Assembly (NCBI RefSeq): GCF_004364865.1
Contig: NZ_SOAU01000001.1
Location: forward strand, 1,116,001-1,180,000
Source: Ilumatobacter fluminis
GTDB taxonomy: Bacteria > Actinomycetota > Acidimicrobiia > Acidimicrobiales > Ilumatobacteraceae
Direction: 5' to 3'
DNA length: 64,000 bases
Shown: piece after piece, positions 33,489 through 43,097 of the stretch
Numbering within the stretch: position 1 is the first letter of the stretch
Layout of the letters: every line of letters begins with the position of its first letter
Program-made: the position numbers and the translations under genes
The notes under the pieces: generated by a model
Seen by the model: only the letters and a program-made list of their open reading frames with translations
Databases searched by the model: none
What the model was told of the DNA's origin: nothing

Positions 33489-35381
33489 GTGACCGCACAG
33501 GCGCTCGAACAATCCGTCCTCAAGTCGAAGGACAAGGCCCAGCTGATCGCCATCGCCGAAGCACTCGGCGTCAAGGCCAACAGCCGAACGAAGAAGGCCG
33601 ACCTCATCGACGAGATCCTCACCAAGACCGGCGGCAACACGTCGGCCGACGCCGCCGCTCCCGCTGCCGCGCCGAAGAACGACGCACCCGCATCGGGTGA
33701 CGACGCCACCGGGTCGGCACCGAAAGCGCCGGCACCGAAGGCGTCGACACCGCCGGCCGAGCCGGCAGACGAGCCGAAAGCCGAATGGGAACTGGCGCTC
33801 GACCTCGACGGCGGCGGCGACGAGCCCGCCGAGTCGAAGCAGAGCGACCGCTCGGGCGATGCGTCGTCCGCATCGACCGACCAGCAGCCCAAGAGCGACG
33901 ATCAGCGCAAGAGCGACGACCGTGGCGGCCGGAACAAGAACGACGGCCAGCAGAACGATCAGCAGTCGAAGAACGACGGCGGCCAGAAGAACGACCGTCC
34001 GAAGGACGACGGCCAGAAGAACGACGGCCAGTCCAGGGGCGACGGTCAGGGCGGCCAGAACAAGAACGACGGCAACAAGAACCGTCAGAACAACCAGAAC
34101 AACCAGCAAGGCAACAACGACGGTGACGGCAGCGGTCGCAGCAAGCGTCGCCGGCGTCGTCGCAAGGGCCGCGGCGGCCAAGACGGCCCGCAGGGCGAAG
34201 ACCGCGACCTGCTCGACGGTGACGACGACAACACGCCGACCAGCAACGAGCCCGTCAAGGTCGAGGGCTACCTCGACATGCGTGACGAGGGCTACGGCTT
34301 CCTCCGGGTCAACAACTACCTCGCCAGCAAGAGCGACTCGTACATCCCGGTCAAGCTCAGCCGCCAGTTCGGCCTCCGCAAGGGCGACCACGTCGTCGGC
34401 ATGTCGCGACCGGCCGGTCGCAACGAGAAGAACCCGGCGATGCTCGAGATCCAGTCGGTCAACGGCCGCCCGCCCGAGCAGGCGAAGAAGCGAGCTCGCT
34501 TCGAGGACCTGACGGCGCTGTTCCCCGATTCGAAGCTCCGCCTCGAAGATCCGTCCGACCCGACGAACATGACGGCGCGCATCATCGACCTGGTGTCGCC
34601 GATCGGCAAGGGCCAGCGTGGCCTCATCGTGTCGCCGCCGAAGGCCGGCAAGACGACCGTGATGAAGACGATCGTGGCGTCGATCGAGAAGAACAATCCG
34701 GAGTGCAAGACGATCGTGCTCCTGATCGACGAGCGGCCCGAGGAGGTCACCGAGTTCAAGCGCAGCGTGCGTGGCGAGGTGATCGCGTCGACGTTCGACA
34801 AGCCGAGCGATCAGCACACCCAGATCGCCGAGATGGCGATCGAGAAGGCTAAGCGCATGGTCGAGTACGGCGACGACGTCGTCATCATCCTCGACGGCAT
34901 CACCCGCCTGTCGCGTGCGTACAACCTCGCCGCTCCGGCGAGTGGCCGCATTCTCTCCGGTGGTATCGACGCCGGTGCGCTCTACCCACCGAAGCGCTTC
35001 TTCGGTGCGGCTCGCAACGTCGAGGAGGGTGGCTCGCTCACCATCCTCGCCACGGCGCTGGTCGAGACGAACAGCCGCATGGACGAGGCCGTGTTCGAGG
35101 AATTCAAGGGCACCGGCAACATGGAGCTTCGCCTCGACCGCAAGCTCGCCGAGCGGCGGATCTACCCGGCGATCGACGTCGACGCCTCGTCGACCCGACA
35201 CGAGGAGCTGCTGTTCGACCGCAAGCAGCTGCAGATGGTGTGGAAGCTGCGTCGTGTGCTCAGCGGTCTCGCCGCCGACGGCAACGCTGCGCCCGGCCTC
35301 GAGCTCTTGGTCGACCGTCTCAAGACGTTCCGAACCAACGACGAGTTCCTCACCGAGATCGCCAAACAACCCGGCATGTGA
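33489..35381 (+). CDS. rho: Transcription termination factor Rho with Asn/Asp/Gly-rich insertion
   Basis: The 630-residue hexameric RNA helicase ends transcription. Residues about 10-45 form the Rho_N helix domain ([19 protein letters not shown]). Residues about 133-237 are a low-complexity tract of repeated KNDGQ-type units ending in an Arg/Lys cluster ([13 protein letters not shown]). The cold-shock RNA-binding domain follows ([18 protein letters not shown]). Then comes the RecA-like ATPase with Walker A PPKAGKTT (Lys388) and the arginine-finger and Q-loop regions to the C-terminus. GTG 33489 was chosen because the Rho_N domain starts directly after it and an AGAAAG site lies upstream. Insertions are common in actinobacterial Rho, but this one is markedly Asn-rich. 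Confidence 0.96.
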   Translation: MTAQALEQSVLKSKDKAQLIAIAEALGVKANSRTKKADLIDEILTKTGGNTSADAAAPAAAPKNDAPASGDDATGSAPKAPAPKASTPPAEPADEPKAEWELALDLDGGGDEPAESKQSDRSGDASSASTDQQPKSDDQRKSDDRGGRNKNDGQQNDQQSKNDGGQKNDRPKDDGQKNDGQSRGDGQGGQNKNDGNKNRQNNQNNQQGNNDGDGSGRSKRRRRRRKGRGGQDGPQGEDRDLLDGDDDNTPTSNEPVKVEGYLDMRDEGYGFLRVNNYLASKSDSYIPVKLSRQFGLRKGDHVVGMSRPAGRNEKNPAMLEIQSVNGRPPEQAKKRARFEDLTALFPDSKLRLEDPSDPTNMTARIIDLVSPIGKGQRGLIVSPPKAGKTTVMKTIVASIEKNNPECKTIVLLIDERPEEVTEFKRSVRGEVIASTFDKPSDQHTQIAEMAIEKAKRMVEYGDDVVIILDGITRLSRAYNLAAPASGRILSGGIDAGALYPPKRFFGAARNVEEGGSLTILATALVETNSRMDEAVFEEFKGTGNMELRLDRKLAERRIYPAIDVDASSTRHEELLFDRKQLQMVWKLRRVLSGLAADGNAAPGLELLVDRLKTFRTNDEFLTEIAKQPGM

Positions 35382-35385
35382 TCAG

Positions 35386-35455
35386 GGGGTCGGATACGTT
35401 TCGTCGCCAGGTCTGGGTGCTCGACGTCCAGGGTCGACGAAACGTATCCGACCCC
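35386..35455. terminator. Perfect 21-bp inverted repeat between convergent genes
   Basis: Arms 35386-35406 (starting GGGGTCGGATACG) and 35435-35455 (ending CGTATCCGACCCC) are perfect reverse complements around a 28-nt loop. It begins 4 bp after the rho stop and ends 9 bp before the stop of the convergent decarboxylase gene. It can therefore act as a shared bidirectional terminator. The long arms, lack of a T-run and GGGGTC/GACCCC ends also fit a dispersed REP-like repeat. Confidence 0.75.
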
Positions 35456-35464
35456 ATTCGCTCC

Positions 35465-36868
<1,404 letters not shown>

Positions 36869-36874
36869 GAGCCG

Positions 36875-36880
36875 ACGGTA
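36875..36880 (-). promoter_or_regulatory. Candidate -10 for leaderless decarboxylase gene
   Basis: On the minus strand TACCGT lies six bases before GTG 36868. No ribosome binding site is visible, and the element decides the start. Confidence 0.5.
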
Positions 36881-36971
36881 CCGCTCGGCGCACCGCAGTA
36901 TCGGCCTCCGGCCTCCGGGGCGCGGACCTTCGACCCTGTGGCGCCCGCCACGTGCGGCGCACCCTGGACAC

Positions 36972-38201
36972 ATGAGCGGTTTCACCTACTCCGTCGTGGC
37001 GTCGGCGCTCCACGACCCGGCGTCGATCGGTCGCCTCCTCGCACCGGTGGTGATGTCGCTGGAGGAGATCGGCGGTCGACGGGCCACGAGCGTCGACCTC
37101 GAGCTGCACACGCCCCACGTCATCGTGGTCGGCACGGGCGGCACCGAACGCGAGACGCTCCACCTGATCGAACGTCGGCACGCCCACGCCCCGTGGGAAC
37201 CCGTGGTCCTCGTGGCCCACGGCCGCCACAACAGCCTCGCCGCAGCGTTGGAGACGCTCGCCTTCGTCCGTCGAGCGGGCATTCCGGGGCGGGTCGTCCA
37301 GGTTGACGGTCGCGGTGAACCGGCGGCGACGATCACCGATCTGCAGGCCATCCACCACTTCCAGCACGCCCGGATCGGCCTCGTGGGCGAACCCTCCGAC
37401 TGGCTCGTCGCGAGCGTGCCCGACCGGGAGACGTTCCACGCCCGCTGGGGACTCGAGCTGGTCGACGTGCCGGTCGCCGAGGCGATCGTGCACCACGGCG
37501 ACGCCCCCGACGTCGACGTCCAACCCGTAGCCGTTCGCTTCTCGGGCGGCACCACACCGACCGCCGAGACGGTGGCCGCGGCGGCCATGCATCCGACGCT
37601 CACCCGCCTGATCGACGCCCACCGGCTCGATGCCGTCGCGGTGCGCTGCTTCGACTTCATCACGGAGCTGCGGACGTCCGGGTGTATCGCCCTCGCCCAG
37701 CTGAACGACGACGGCATCGTCGCCGGCTGTGAAGGCGACGTCGCCTCCACGGTCGCCATGATGATGGTGCGAGAGGTGCTCGGGATGCCGTCGTGGATCG
37801 CCAATCCGGCTCGGATCGACACCGAGCGCGACGAGCTTGTGTTGGCCCACTGCACGGTTGCTCCGTCGATGGTCGACGACCTCGAGCTCCACACCCACTT
37901 CGAGTCGGGTCTCGGCATCGGCCTCCGCGGGACGTTCCCGCCGGGACCGGTGACGTTGCTCAGACTCGGCGGCGACTCACTCGACCAGGTGTGGCTGTCG
38001 GAGGCCGAGGTCGACCACGGCGAGGCGGAGCGCGACCTGTGCCGCACGCAGGTGGTCCTGCGGAACGTGGAGCGGATCGACGACCTGATCGAGGACCCGC
38101 TCGGGAATCACATCGTCATGGTGCGGGGTCACCACCGGGAGCGTCTGGAACGCTGGTGGCGTCTGGCGTTCGGGGAGCGCCCGACCGCCGTGCCGACCTG
38201 A
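36972..38201 (+). CDS. Fucose isomerase-like protein
   Basis: The 409-residue protein resembles the L-fucose/L-arabinose isomerase-related family (COG2407) in its C-terminal core: RCFDFITELRTSGCIALAQLNDDGIVAGCEGDVAS, then HCTVAPSM. An earlier IGLVGEPSDWLVAS segment also fits. These proteins interconvert aldoses and ketoses or act on related sugars with a metal. No metal-binding set could be confirmed by eye and the N-terminal half is divergent. ATG 36972 has a -10-like CACCCT six bases upstream. Its last 86 bp overlap the convergent small membrane protein gene. Confidence 0.72.
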   Translation: MSGFTYSVVASALHDPASIGRLLAPVVMSLEEIGGRRATSVDLELHTPHVIVVGTGGTERETLHLIERRHAHAPWEPVVLVAHGRHNSLAAALETLAFVRRAGIPGRVVQVDGRGEPAATITDLQAIHHFQHARIGLVGEPSDWLVASVPDRETFHARWGLELVDVPVAEAIVHHGDAPDVDVQPVAVRFSGGTTPTAETVAAAAMHPTLTRLIDAHRLDAVAVRCFDFITELRTSGCIALAQLNDDGIVAGCEGDVASTVAMMMVREVLGMPSWIANPARIDTERDELVLAHCTVAPSMVDDLELHTHFESGLGIGLRGTFPPGPVTLLRLGGDSLDQVWLSEAEVDHGEAERDLCRTQVVLRNVERIDDLIEDPLGNHIVMVRGHHRERLERWWRLAFGERPTAVPT

Positions 38202-38469
38202 CGATCCGCCACCCGATGAAGCCGAGCCCGGCCACGATGGCGAGGGCGATCGAGTACTGGGCCCACCCGCCTCGCGCCTCGCTGCCGCAGTTCGGCCGTG
38301 GCAGCGAGGAGAGGCAGTCGCTCAACGCCTGCTCTTCCGGGTAGAAGACGTTGAAGGTGCTCGGCGGCGGCGTTTCGGGCGGCGTCGGCTCGCCCTGCGC
38401 GGCGACCGTGGCGCCTCCGATCAACACCGCCAGCGACACCAGCAGGATCGAGAACGCGCGCTCCAGCAC
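38116..38469 (-). CDS. Small secreted/membrane protein with C-terminal span
   Basis: The 117-residue product has an N-terminal signal-like helix ([25 protein letters not shown]) and a Pro-rich segment. Two Cys ([12 protein letters not shown]) could form a disulfide. A second membrane span ([19 protein letters not shown]) is followed by a positively charged tail. No family is recognised. GTG 38469 is six bases from TAGACA on the minus strand, which overlaps the guaA -10. The gene converges with and overlaps the preceding gene by 86 bp, which lowers confidence, but the topology is coherent. Confidence 0.6.
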   Translation of the reverse strand: MLERAFSILLVSLAVLIGGATVAAQGEPTPPETPPPSTFNVFYPEEQALSDCLSSLPRPNCGSEARGGWAQYSIALAIVAGLGFIGWRIVRSARRSGAPRTPDATSVPDAPGGDPAP

Positions 38470-38475
38470 GAGGAC

Positions 38476-38485
38476 TGTCTACCAT
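38476..38485. promoter_or_regulatory. Overlapping divergent -10 elements of guaA and the small membrane protein
   Basis: Plus-strand TACCAT (38480-38485) lies seven bases before the guaA TTG. Minus-strand TAGACA (38476-38481) lies six bases before the divergent GTG. The two hexamers share the central TA, and the start codons are only 23 bp apart. Confidence 0.5.
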
Positions 38486-38492
38486 CGAAGTC

Positions 38493-40070
38493 TTGAACAC
38501 CGACGCCGCGCCCGACACCCCCGCCGCAACGCACGACACGGCCCTCGTGGTCGACTTCGGTGCCCAGTACGCCCAGCTGATCGCCCGCCGGGTGCGAGAG
38601 CTGAGCGTGTACTCCGAGATCGTGCCGCATCGCATCTCCGCCGCCGAGGTCGCCGACAAGGCACCGTCGGCCATCATCCTCTCCGGTGGCCCGGCGAGCG
38701 TGAACATCGACGGCACGCCGCGCCTCGATCCGGCCATCTACGAGCTCGGGATCCCGATCCTCGGCATCTGCTACGGCGCACAGCTCATCGCCACCCAGCT
38801 CGGCGGAACCGTCGGGCGGGGCCTGGCGGGGGAGTACGGGCGCGCCCGGGTCACCCGGATGGCGGAGTCGTCGCTCGTCCCCGACGAGGTGCCCGACGAG
38901 TACGACGTCTGGATGAGCCACTTCGACGCGATCACCGTGGCGCCGCCCGGGTTCACCCCGACGGCCAGCACGAAGGACGCGCCGGTCGCCGTGCTCGAGA
39001 ACGACACCCGCCGCATCTGGGGAGTGCAGTACCACCCCGAGGTCGTGCACTCGCCGTACGGCATGCGGGTGATGGAGCGGTTCCTGCACGACCTGGCGGG
39101 CTGCAACACCAGCTGGAGCATGGCGTCGGTGATCGACGAGCAGGTGGCGGCGATCCGGCATCGCGTCGGCGACGCCCGGGTGATCTGCGGACTGTCGGGT
39201 GGTGTCGATTCCTCCGTCGCCGCCGCTCTCGTCCACAAGGCGATCGGCGCGCAGCTCACCTGCATCTACGTCGACACCGGCCTCATGCGCAAGGGTGAGA
39301 GCGAGCAGGTCGTCGAGACGTTCCGCCGCAACCTCGGTATCGAACTGATCCATGCCGACGAAGGGCAGCGATTCTTCGACGCACTCGCCGGGGTGACCGA
39401 GCCCGAGGCGAAACGCAAGGCGATCGGCGAACAGTTCATCCGGGTGTTCGAGCGCCACACCGGTGGCGTGTCCGACGCCGAGTTCCTGGTGCAGGGCACG
39501 CTCTATCCCGACCTGATCGAGAGTGGCGGCACCGACGGCACCGCATCGGTGATCAAGAGCCACCACAACGTCGGCGGGCTCCCCGACGACATGGAACTCG
39601 AACTGATCGAGCCGCTGCGCGACTTGTTCAAGGACGAGGTCCGCGCGCTCGGCACCGAGCTGGGGCTGCCCGACGAGATGGTGTGGCGGCAGCCGTTCCC
39701 CGGACCGGGGCTCGGCGTGCGCATCATCGGCGAGGTCACGCCGGAACGCGTGGCGCTGCTGCAGGAGGCCGACGCCATCGTGCGCGAAGAACTCGCTCGG
39801 GCCGGCCTCGAGCGCGAGATCTGGCAGTCGTACGCCGCGCTGCTGTCCGACGTTCGTTCGGTCGGCGTGATGGGCGACGAGCGCACGTACGGCCACCCCA
39901 TCGTCGTCCGTGCCGTGACCAGCGACGATGCGATGACCGCCGACTGGGCGCGGATTCCGTACGAGGTGCTCGAGACGATGTCCCAGCGCATCATCAACGA
40001 GGTCACCGGCGTCAACCGGGTCGTCTACGACATCACGTCGAAGCCGCCCGGCACCATCGAATGGGAGTGA
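38493..40070 (+). CDS. guaA: GMP synthase (glutamine-hydrolysing)
   Basis: The 525-residue enzyme aminates XMP to GMP. The class I glutamine amidotransferase domain has the nucleophile in GICYGAQL, with His/Glu in GVQYHPEV. The ATP pyrophosphatase domain has P-loop [10 protein letters not shown]. The dimerisation domain runs to [15 protein letters not shown], the invariant C-terminus. The start is TTG at 38493: it gives the normal N-terminus ([20 protein letters not shown] soon after), and no ribosome binding site is present. The mRNA is probably leaderless, from TACCAT seven bases upstream, an unusual combination with TTG. Confidence 0.96.
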   Translation: MNTDAAPDTPAATHDTALVVDFGAQYAQLIARRVRELSVYSEIVPHRISAAEVADKAPSAIILSGGPASVNIDGTPRLDPAIYELGIPILGICYGAQLIATQLGGTVGRGLAGEYGRARVTRMAESSLVPDEVPDEYDVWMSHFDAITVAPPGFTPTASTKDAPVAVLENDTRRIWGVQYHPEVVHSPYGMRVMERFLHDLAGCNTSWSMASVIDEQVAAIRHRVGDARVICGLSGGVDSSVAAALVHKAIGAQLTCIYVDTGLMRKGESEQVVETFRRNLGIELIHADEGQRFFDALAGVTEPEAKRKAIGEQFIRVFERHTGGVSDAEFLVQGTLYPDLIESGGTDGTASVIKSHHNVGGLPDDMELELIEPLRDLFKDEVRALGTELGLPDEMVWRQPFPGPGLGVRIIGEVTPERVALLQEADAIVREELARAGLEREIWQSYAALLSDVRSVGVMGDERTYGHPIVVRAVTSDDAMTADWARIPYEVLETMSQRIINEVTGVNRVVYDITSKPPGTIEWE

Positions 40071-40156
40071 CCGCGCCGTCTCCGTCCCGTCGGCCGGCGT
40101 GACACACGTCGCCCCTGCCGATCCCGCCCGCTGACGTCCGGATCACGGCGTCTCGC

Positions 40157-40202
40157 AATACACTCGCCGTATTCGCAACGCGTTCGTAATACTCGTTACA
40201 CT
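40157..40202 (+). promoter_or_regulatory. AT-rich symmetrical promoter region of the NlpC/P60 gene
   Basis: AATAC/GTATT arms (40157-40161 and 40169-40173) and an imperfect GTAAT-ACTC-GTTAC palindrome (40186-40199) sit just before a -10-like TACACT (40197-40202). The AT content stands out locally. These may be regulator sites for cell-wall hydrolase expression. No regulator can be named from sequence. Confidence 0.35.
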
Positions 40203-40217
40203 CTCTCGCTGACCCGT

Positions 40218-41462
40218 ATGAAGCTCCGTCGTCACCTCTCCCGCACCGCCGTCGCCGCCGCCACGATCCTGCTCGCCGCCCCCGCTGTCTTCCCCGAAGT
40301 CGCCTCCGCCGCTGTCGGCGAGGCCGAAGCCGAGGTGCAGCGCATCGTCGACGAACTCGAGCGCCTTCAGACCCAGGCCGACATCCTCGCCGAGGACTAC
40401 GCCGAGGCCGTCGACCAGAAGGGCCAGCTCGACGTCGAGGTGGTCGAGGCCGAGCAGCGAGTCGCCGCCAAGCAGGCCGAACTCAACGAGCTGCGAGGCG
40501 ACCTCTCCGAGGTGGCCATCCGCTCGTTCACCGGCTCGGGCGCCGACGTGCTCGGCCCGCTGTTCTCGAGCCCGACCCAGTACGGCGAAGGCTTGCAGCG
40601 CGATCAGTACAGCCGGGTCGCCCTGTCGGTCGGCACCACCACCACCGACGACCTCGACGAACTGATCGCCGACCTCGATCAGGAGAAGGCCGACCTCGAG
40701 TCGAAGCGTGCCCAGGTCGAAGCGCTCACCCAGACGATCTCCGAGAAGCAGGAACAGACCGAGCAGCTCACGGCGCAGTACGTCGAGGCTCGCGTCGATG
40801 CCGAGGCTCGCCTCGGTGAGGAGATCCGCAAGGAGGAAGAGCGACGCGCCGCCGAGGCGTACGCAGCCCTCCAGGCCGAACTCGCCGCCCAGCAACAGGC
40901 TGCGGCCAACACCAGCTCCAACGGCGGTGGCGGCGGCGGTGGTGGCGACACCAGCAACTCCGGCGGCACGTCGAACTCGAACAGCGGTGGCTCGAACGAC
41001 TCGGGCACCAGCAACTCGGGAAACAGCTCCGGCAACTCCGGCAGCAGCAACTCGGGGAGCTCCGGCAGCTCGGGGAGCTCCGGCGGCGGTTCGAGCGCCC
41101 CGGCCGTGTCCGGTCTCGCCGGCATCGCCGTTCAGGCCGCCTACGGCCAGCTCGGCGTCCCGTACCGCTACGCGACGAGCCTGCCGGGCGTGTCGTTCGA
41201 CTGCTCCGGTCTGACGCACTACGCCTGGGGTCAGGCCGGTGTGTACCTGCCCCGCAACTCGCGTGCCCAGGCTGCCGCCACGCCCCGCGTGTCGCCGGCC
41301 GCCGCACAGCCCGGCGACCTGATCTTCTACTACTCGCCGATCAGCCACGTCGGCATCTACGTCGGTGGCGGTCAGCTCGTCCACGCCCCCAACTCGGGCA
41401 CCGTGGTCAAGGTGGCGAGCGTGAGCTGGAACAAGGTCACCGCCGTCGGCCGCCCCGGCTGA
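40218..41462 (+). CDS. Secreted NlpC/P60 peptidoglycan endopeptidase, RipA-like
   Basis: The 414-residue protein has a Sec signal peptide (LSRTAVAAATILLAAPAVFPEVASA), a long coiled coil at about residues 33-225, and a Gly/Ser/Asn-rich flexible linker at about 230-290. The C-terminal NlpC/P60 domain has catalytic Cys329 (FDCSGLTHYAWGQAG) and His377 (SHVGIYVGGGQLVHAP). Proteins with this layout cut peptide stems during daughter-cell separation. The coiled coil usually holds the enzyme inactive or docks it to FtsEX-type partners. The gene is a single unit after guaA with its own AT-rich promoter. Confidence 0.94.
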   Translation: MKLRRHLSRTAVAAATILLAAPAVFPEVASAAVGEAEAEVQRIVDELERLQTQADILAEDYAEAVDQKGQLDVEVVEAEQRVAAKQAELNELRGDLSEVAIRSFTGSGADVLGPLFSSPTQYGEGLQRDQYSRVALSVGTTTTDDLDELIADLDQEKADLESKRAQVEALTQTISEKQEQTEQLTAQYVEARVDAEARLGEEIRKEEERRAAEAYAALQAELAAQQQAAANTSSNGGGGGGGGDTSNSGGTSNSNSGGSNDSGTSNSGNSSGNSGSSNSGSSGSSGSSGGGSSAPAVSGLAGIAVQAAYGQLGVPYRYATSLPGVSFDCSGLTHYAWGQAGVYLPRNSRAQAAATPRVSPAAAQPGDLIFYYSPISHVGIYVGGGQLVHAPNSGTVVKVASVSWNKVTAVGRPG

Positions 41463-41507
41463 TCACACCGCAGCCGCCACGATCTCTCCTCCGGGCGCCG
41501 GGTTCGC

Positions 41508-41513
41508 TACCGT
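41508..41513 (+). promoter_or_regulatory. Candidate -10 for leaderless APH-family gene
   Basis: TACCGT lies seven bases before GTG 41521 and no ribosome binding site is present. Confidence 0.5.
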
Positions 41514-41520
41514 CGCCGCC

Positions 41521-42546
41521 GTGCAGGGCATCAACCACGACCGCGTCTCCGCCTGGCTCGCCGATCACATCGACGGCGCCCAGCCTCCCTTCGAGTTCTC
41601 GCTGATCACCGGTGGTCGGTCGAACCTGACCTTCGCCGTGGTCGACGGCAACGGCCGCAAGCTCGTGCTGCGCCGACCGCCGACCGGCCACGTGCTCGCC
41701 ACCGCCCACGACATGGCACGCGAGCATCGCATCATCTCCGCCGTCGGCAAGTCCGGCGTGCCGGTGCCCACGACGCTCGGGCTGTGCACCGACGAGTCCG
41801 TGAACGACGCTCCGTTCTACGTGATGGACTATGTCGACGGTCAGGTGCTCGACTCGCCCGAAAAGGCCGATCTGCTGCCCGTCGAGCTGCGGGAACCGGC
41901 CAGCCACCATCTCATCGACGTGCTCGCCGACCTGCACGCCGTCGACATCGACGAGATCGGCCTGGGCGATCTGGCCCGCCGCGAGGGGTACATCGAGCGC
42001 CAGCTCAAGCGGTGGTCGACGCAGTGGGCGAACTCGAAGACCCGGGACCTCCCGGTGGTCGACGAGGTGGCGACCCGGCTCGCCGCCGACGTGCCCGAAC
42101 AGCAGGGCGTGTCGATCGCCCACGGCGACTACCGGTTCGGCAACTGCCTGGTCGACACCGCCGCCGGTCGCGTCGCCGCCGTGCTCGACTGGGAGCTGTG
42201 CACCCTCGGTGACCCGCTCGCCGACGTCGGCTACCTCGGCGTCTACTGGGTGAAGGGCGACGGTGAGGGTCGTCACAACGACCCGTCGAGTGCTCCCGGC
42301 TTCCCCGCCTACGAAGACCTCGTCGCCCGCTACGCCGAGCGGACGGGTCGCGACGTCTCCCGAATCGACTACTACGTCGCCTTCTCGCACTGGCGGCTCG
42401 CCGTGATCAGCGAGGGGGTCTACGCCCGGTACCTGCACGGTGCGATGGGCGACCAGGCCGACGAGACCGCCCTCGAGCTCTTCAAGGTGGCCACCGAGGA
42501 CTTGGCGACGAAGGCACGCGACGCCCTCGACCGTCTCGACGCCTGA
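41521..42546 (+). CDS. APH-family phosphotransferase (ACAD10/11-like)
   Basis: The 341-residue kinase-fold protein has the catalytic loop HGDYRFGNCL and metal-binding DWELCTLGDPLADVGY, a pattern typical of the aminoglycoside phosphotransferase superfamily members fused to or associated with acyl-CoA dehydrogenases (ACAD10/11-like). Such enzymes are linked to hydroxy-fatty-acid or small-molecule phosphorylation rather than antibiotic resistance. The GTG start is backed by a leaderless -10. A strong hairpin terminator follows. Confidence 0.88.
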   Translation: MQGINHDRVSAWLADHIDGAQPPFEFSLITGGRSNLTFAVVDGNGRKLVLRRPPTGHVLATAHDMAREHRIISAVGKSGVPVPTTLGLCTDESVNDAPFYVMDYVDGQVLDSPEKADLLPVELREPASHHLIDVLADLHAVDIDEIGLGDLARREGYIERQLKRWSTQWANSKTRDLPVVDEVATRLAADVPEQQGVSIAHGDYRFGNCLVDTAAGRVAAVLDWELCTLGDPLADVGYLGVYWVKGDGEGRHNDPSSAPGFPAYEDLVARYAERTGRDVSRIDYYVAFSHWRLAVISEGVYARYLHGAMGDQADETALELFKVATEDLATKARDALDRLDA

Positions 42547-42551
42547 CACAT

Positions 42552-42568
42552 CCCGCCCGGTGGGCGGG
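42552..42568 (+). terminator. GC-rich hairpin terminator before csoR
   Basis: CCCGCCC and GGGCGGG form a perfect seven-base-pair stem with a three-base loop six bases after the preceding stop. No T-run follows. Confidence 0.55.
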
Positions 42569-42583
42569 GGGTTGCGCGAGATG

Positions 42584-42604
42584 GGGTACCCCCGTAGGGT
42601 ACCC
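42584..42604 (+). promoter_or_regulatory. CsoR operator overlapping a leaderless -10
   Basis: Two GGGTACCC-type half-sites (42584-42591 and 42597-42604) surround CCGTA, the GTACCCC/GGGTAC pattern of CsoR operators. The -10-like TAGGGT (42595-42600) lies inside the operator and six bases before the ATG at 42607. CsoR bound here would directly block RNA polymerase, and the transcript would be leaderless. Confidence 0.7.
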
Positions 42605-42606
42605 GT

Positions 42607-42897
42607 ATGGCCAATCCCGGATACCACGACGACAAGGCGAAGATCCTCGCCCGACTGAAGCGTGTCGAAGGACAAGTCCGCGGACTCCAGCGGATGGTCG
42701 AGAACGACACGTATTGCATCGACGTCCTCACCCAGGTGTCCGCGGCCACACGCGCCCTGCAGTCGGTCGCCGTCGAACTCGTCGACGACCACCTCCGCCA
42801 CTGCGTGAGCAATGCCGTGCAGTCCGACGATCCCGGTGAAGCCGACCGCATCATCACCGAAGCAACCAACGCCATCGAAAGGCTGGTCAAGTCATGA
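42607..42897 (+). CDS. csoR: Copper-sensing repressor CsoR
   Basis: The 96-residue all-helical DUF156 repressor has the full Cu(I) ligand set Cys37, His62 and Cys66, matching the C-H-C of Mycobacterium CsoR. DNA-contact Arg/Lys residues lie in helix 1 (LARLKRVEGQVRGLQRMV). It represses its own operon until Cu(I) binds, through the GGGTACCC-type operator that abuts the start. The ATG follows that operator with no room for a ribosome binding site. It overlaps copZ by four bases. Confidence 0.95.
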   Translation: MANPGYHDDKAKILARLKRVEGQVRGLQRMVENDTYCIDVLTQVSAATRALQSVAVELVDDHLRHCVSNAVQSDDPGEADRIITEATNAIERLVKS

Positions 42898-43097
42898 GCG
42901 CCACCCTCACCTTCAACGTCCCCGGCATGACCTGCGGCCACTGCGAAACGGCCGTCAAGAACGAGGTCGGACACGTTCCGGGCGTCACGGCGGTCGCCGT
43001 CGACCTCGATACCAAGGACGTCACCGTGACTGGCACCGATCTCGACCGCGACGCGATCGTCGCCGCCATCGATGAAGCCGGCTACGACGTCGCCTGA
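42894..43097 (+). CDS. copZ: CopZ-type copper chaperone
   Basis: The 67-residue heavy-metal-associated domain has the GMTCGHC motif (Cys14, Cys17) that binds Cu(I) and passes it to the ATPase encoded next. It has the usual beta-alpha-beta-beta-alpha-beta length. Its start overlaps csoR (ATGA), and its end overlaps copA by 26 bp, so the three genes are tightly coupled. Confidence 0.94.
   Translation: MSATLTFNVPGMTCGHCETAVKNEVGHVPGVTAVAVDLDTKDVTVTGTDLDRDAIVAAIDEAGYDVA

Noticed and set aside
32847-35369. Open frame of 840 codons on the minus strand
   Set aside because: It mirrors thrC and rho. Its Val/Leu/Ala-rich low-complexity section is the antisense of the rho Asn/Asp repeats.
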